Shown here in pieces: positions 60,111-64,000 of a stretch of 64,000 nt of DNA. The position numbers and the translations under genes were made by a program. Source of the DNA: Triplophysa rosa (lineage: Eukaryota > Chordata > Actinopteri > Cypriniformes > Nemacheilidae). Location: NCBI RefSeq assembly GCF_024868665.1, contig NC_079913.1:5661715-5725714 (forward strand), written 5' to 3'. Every line of letters starts with the position of its first letter. Positions within the stretch are counted from its first letter, which is position 1. Under the pieces are notes generated by a model, which worked only from the letters and a program-made list of their open reading frames with translations, was not told the DNA's origin and made no database searches.

Positions 60111-62989
60111 CAGGCATCCATTTTAAAGACAGCACAGGGTGACCACTTATTTATTTATCTATCTATTCATTCATTTTTTTAATCCAACTTCAATTTTCCT
60201 CTACAGTGGTTTTACTAAGATTGTAAATGCAAGCAAACTCGGTGCACAGTCAACATGACTGGATTTATTACCGTTATGGAAAGCTGGCTATCAGTGAAAG
60301 ATAACCAACATGTAAAGCATGGCTTGGTTTGTAATAACTTGTATTTTTTCCCTCCTCCCCATTCAGGAGTCACTTTGTGGTGCACATCTACCGTGCGCTT
60401 TATAAACATTTTCTGAAGCGAAACATAAAAATGTATCTTTCACTTTTTCATGTTTGCATCCGTCATGCTGCAGTCCGATTGTGTGTGTTTACGTGCATGC
60501 CATATGTTTATCTATCATGCTTTGGGTCGACAAAATGTGAAGAATAATAAGTAAAATTGTGCAGAGTGAAACGTTTATTCGATTTTTCACGTTTCGTTTC
60601 CGATACGTAAAATTATAATTAACAGGAAAGAGATTTTTGAAGGATGTCTGTAATTGGAAAGTGTATCGTGCAAGATTAAAAATGCATTAAAATCTGCAAG
60701 CGGCTTACTGTACATACTTTAGAAAAGCAAAAAAGTGCACCTCTAATGCAATCTGTGATCGTCCATGTAAAGTGAAGTCCCGTCGCCCTTGAAAACATGC
60801 TAAAGCGTCACATTTGGGTCCGTGCCACCGAGTACTCCAAGTCACCACCTAAGACAGAGACAAATTGTTAGGAAAACTGCAGTATGTAGACCTTTATACA
60901 AACTGTGTCCAATCAGCTATTTTATTTTAATCTATGTTCCGGGTGCCGTGCAGGTGTGCACCACTCATTTTTTTGTCTTCTAAGGGATACTGCTTACACC
61001 GTCCTTGTTGTAAACACAAAGAGGTCAAAAATGTAGAACTTCTTAGTTCACAAGTTCCAGTGCTCTAGTTTACACCCTCAGCTGATAAGTGCAATAATTC
61101 TCTCGTATAAACACATTTACTGTACGCTGACGTGACAGTGAAATAACAGTGTTGTCTGGTTAAGGTTGGTCTTCCCGTCGGGACAAGCGCAGCGCAGCCT
61201 GCTGTAGTTTGTCATGTTTGCTCCTCACAATGTTTTTGAAGCGGGCTGAAAGATCGAGGCCATCTCTTGTTCTAATGACCAGCGCAGATGTTCACAAACA
61301 CTGCAGACCGAAGGGCATTAGGCAGGACTTAGGTGATGTGTACGTACAGTGCATCCCTACAGTAACCTCAGGTGTACATGCACCAAAGATGCATTCTAAT
61401 TGGATAAACTAACATTTGGAGATGTTCAGATGATTCATCACTTCGGGGTTGTAAATTAGTGACATTTTGTACTACCGCCATATGTATTTATAGAACAATG
61501 CACAAAGAACTATCCCCCTGGACTAAATCTACAATTTGTAATAATGTTTCTATATTCTAAAGAAGAAGGTTAAACTAGACAAATAAAGGAGAGGGCAACG
61601 TTTCTGTCTGAATAAAGAATTCGGGTGGATACATAAATAAGGTGACAGAAGAACAATTAGGACTACAGATGCACACCCTACACAATACTGCAGACGCAGG
61701 TTGACTGAATATAAAACATTAAGATTCTTAATGAGGCCGTGTTAGTTTCGTTGGCAGCGTTATATCACGCTGACAAATTTCAGGGTGTCAGGGGAAACAT
61801 CTGCAAGGTCGGCCTTTTGAAAACACGCCGCACCCTACATGAAGCTGTTTTCTGTAGGTGCACCTGTGCTGTAATTGTTTTTCCCCTTCTGTCTCTTAAA
61901 GAATGGATTTGCTTAACAGTAATAAAACAGCGTAGACAAACTTGGTCACTTATTATAATATCCTTGTGGCGTAAAAAGTTTATTGTTGGTTTTAAATCTG
62001 ATTGTACTTTAACACAGGACGTTTTTCAGACAGTCTGAACTCTTAACAGCAGGACAATTTTGCCGTAGCAGACATCGTTCCGTACTTTTTAAAGCGTTCA
62101 CTGTAACCCACCAGGATTTTGGGAAAGGCAGATCGTGCGGCCTTATGAACTCTGGTTCTAAAAGAGGAATATTGATGACTTACAGAAGGTCGAATCCGTT
62201 CAGAGAGGTGCTCGAGTAAGAGTGGCCCTTACTACTGAAGGATCATGGGCACTTGAGGTGCAGATTCAGAAGGCGAACTGTCTCTCAGCCACGGATTGTG
62301 CTCAGTCTCGACGGCACTTGTTAAAGCAAAGCACTCAACATTTACAAAAGGTCTCTCCCGATAAACATTTTAACGGCTGTGTAGCTTCAGACTCTCTCTT
62401 TTTCTCCTTTGTCTTATTAGATGATTCCTTACCATCTTCTGTTGTTTTCTCCTAAGCGTCTGTACTTGAGAAGAAGGTAGCAGGCAGGTTTTTGTTATGA
62501 AAGCAAAGTTTGTCTTGTTATAAAAAGGGCAAATGTTGCTGACAAAATGCTTTTTTTTGTAAAAGCTTCAGAAGGGTTGTTAAAGCTTCATAGAAGGGAT
62601 AAGACTGTATTGCAATCCTTTACAGTGTTTAGTACAGTATACTATATCCTTGGAAGTACATGTATAGTTTTAAGTCTTCATTTATTGATCACTTTTACAT
62701 TTATCATCTCTCTCTTTTTGGCATGTTTGTGAAAGCTCATCGTTGTGCTCATAGTGAGTCGTGAATGACTCCTAAATCAAATCTTTTCAGTTTGAAAAAT
62801 CTTGAGGGTAAAATGACACATTTTTCATACAGATTCTCCCTTTAATTTGACAGCAACAAATTGCGCTGGAAACTGGGATGCTTGCAAATGCGTAATTTAC
62901 ATTTAAATGTAAAATTGTGTTCAAAACCCTACGCAGGCCCTAGGAAGTTGGCGAAAAGAAATACTACGCTTACAGGCTCCCATCTAAAC

Positions 62990-63480
62990 AACGTTAAAGA
63001 TACAGATAAAAAGTTACCGTGCCCGCCCATTGGTTGTATTATTTGTTCCCCGCGGTGTCCTGTATGATTCCTAACCCCTTGAGGACACACAGCAAGTCTC
63101 TAAACAGCAGCGGCCGCTCCACCGCCACAAGGTGAACTATTCCCCGCTGTGCGTTATTATTAATAACTGTCATCCAGAGGGGGTCACCCCCGACCACTCC
63201 TTGAAAAGAACCCAGGGAAAGGCAACTAGGCCGCAGCTGGGCGCCTTGTAAAACAATACCCCCCCTTCCGCTTCCCCAGAGGAAGAGTGCTTAAGGCAGG
63301 AATAATGCATGGGAGCGGTTGGGGAGTACGGCACGGCCATGTTTCCAGCCGTGAAAAATTAAGATGTCACCACCTGGCACTGTTATGCATACCTTTTGCC
63401 AGCGCGCGATGCTATCTGTTAGAGCGGGACAGGCCAAAGGCGGTACGTTTCGTACGTCTCCTCCTCCATCTATAGTCACG
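62990..63480. other. Candidate conserved non-coding block in the lmo3 intron
   Basis: Complex, GC-balanced sequence with a 13-bp dyad GGGGGTCACCCCC at 63179-63191 and a CAGCTG E-box nearby. It contrasts with the AT-rich DNA on either side. Conservation is a guess from composition. Confidence 0.3.
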
Positions 63481-64000
63481 AATTCCCAATCACATGCTCT
63501 TCACAACCATTAAAAGATTTTCAAGAATAGTGTGCAGTTAGCAAAGGATAGTTTGTATTTGCATATCCTTTATGTCCTTTCAACCCTGTGTTGTGTTGTT
63601 TTGTTTTCTTGTACAAAACACAGATCTTAGGAAGAGGTCGTAGGGAAAAAAGTACCTTTTACATTTTGCGTAACATCTGATTTTGTGTTTCACAACCTTA
63701 AGACAACATTAAGGTAACTGATGACAGAAATCATTTTTTTGTGTGAATTGCCCTGTGTAACAGATATGTTTTGCATCATGTGGCAATAAATGTGAGATTT
63801 CCTAAGACGAAATACAGTATTTGTTTGTTATATAAGTATAGCTGAAAAAAGTGTGCAAAATTAAACATTCAGCATTTTAGCATTAACATTCGTTTTTTTA
63901 ATAGTGGATGCTGTCGTTGTCCGCATAGCCGCATTTCTGTGGTCAGAGTAATTCCAAATAAGTGTTCCTCCAATCTCCCTCCACCACTTCTAATCCAACA

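Larger units (their letters stand above)
57260..64000 (+). other. lmo3 intron downstream of the LIM1 exon (continues past window end)
   Basis: The intron starts at GTAAGG (57260). No frame encoding the second LIM domain was found before base 64000, so the next exon is outside the window. The intron contains a nested transposon pair (57352-57857) and complex blocks at about 58720-59330, 59640-60110, 60740-60860, 61150-61400 and 62990-63480. These are candidate intronic regulatory elements. The rest is AT-rich and unremarkable. Confidence 0.75.

Noticed and set aside
57260..64000. Exon for the second LIM domain of lmo3
   Set aside because: No frame with the expected CxxC...HxxC pattern continuing from LYLR-type sequence was found; it must lie outside the window.

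Overview
The window looks like genomic DNA from a bony fish, most likely a cyprinid or other cypriniform. The evidence is a vertebrate gene with canonical GT/AG splice signals, mostly AT-rich non-coding sequence with long microsatellites, and at least a dozen copies of a short TTAA-flanked inverted-repeat element that I recognise from memory as typical of zebrafish/carp genomes. Nothing bacterial, viral or organellar was seen.

Only one gene is firmly recognised: lmo3 (LIM domain only 3), on the plus strand near the right end. The exon at 57046-57259 carries the ATG at 57054 and the complete first LIM domain. Two upstream first exons are supported by splice donors. A non-coding one ends at 53636. 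One at 54551-54575 is in frame and would add the N-terminal extension MQKREKSFGIQ. A third, weaker promoter candidate lies near 50860. The exons for the second LIM domain were not found and should lie beyond base 64000, so 57260-64000 is intron.

Bases 1 to about 50000 contain no recognisable intact gene. This fits the gene desert that flanks the 5' side of LMO3 in other vertebrates (from general knowledge). Blocks of complex, balanced sequence rich in TAATTA-type homeodomain cores, octamers and other sites alternate with AT-rich filler and small transposons. The complex blocks (for example 660-1240, 5400-6190, 9280-10420, 14520-15640, 19850-21010, 23400-24000, 25000-25870, 33020-34150 and 46100-46640) are my candidates for conserved non-coding elements controlling lmo3, but no alignment was possible.

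The transposon content is mainly non-autonomous DNA elements: twelve TTAA-type MITE copies; a hAT-like element with a perfect 8-bp target duplication (4570-5295); two copies of a second TTAA-type MITE, one nested in another element (36071-36480 within 35996-36710); a nested pair inside the lmo3 intron (57442-57679 within 57352-57857); a probable third nest (45052-45352 within about 44890-45475); and a tRNA-derived SINE head at 28341-28410.

The oddest structure is at 13800-14015. A short exon-like reading frame ends in a consensus splice donor, and its 3' end plus the donor is duplicated in inverted orientation as a 46-bp hairpin (45/46 matching, 21-nt loop).
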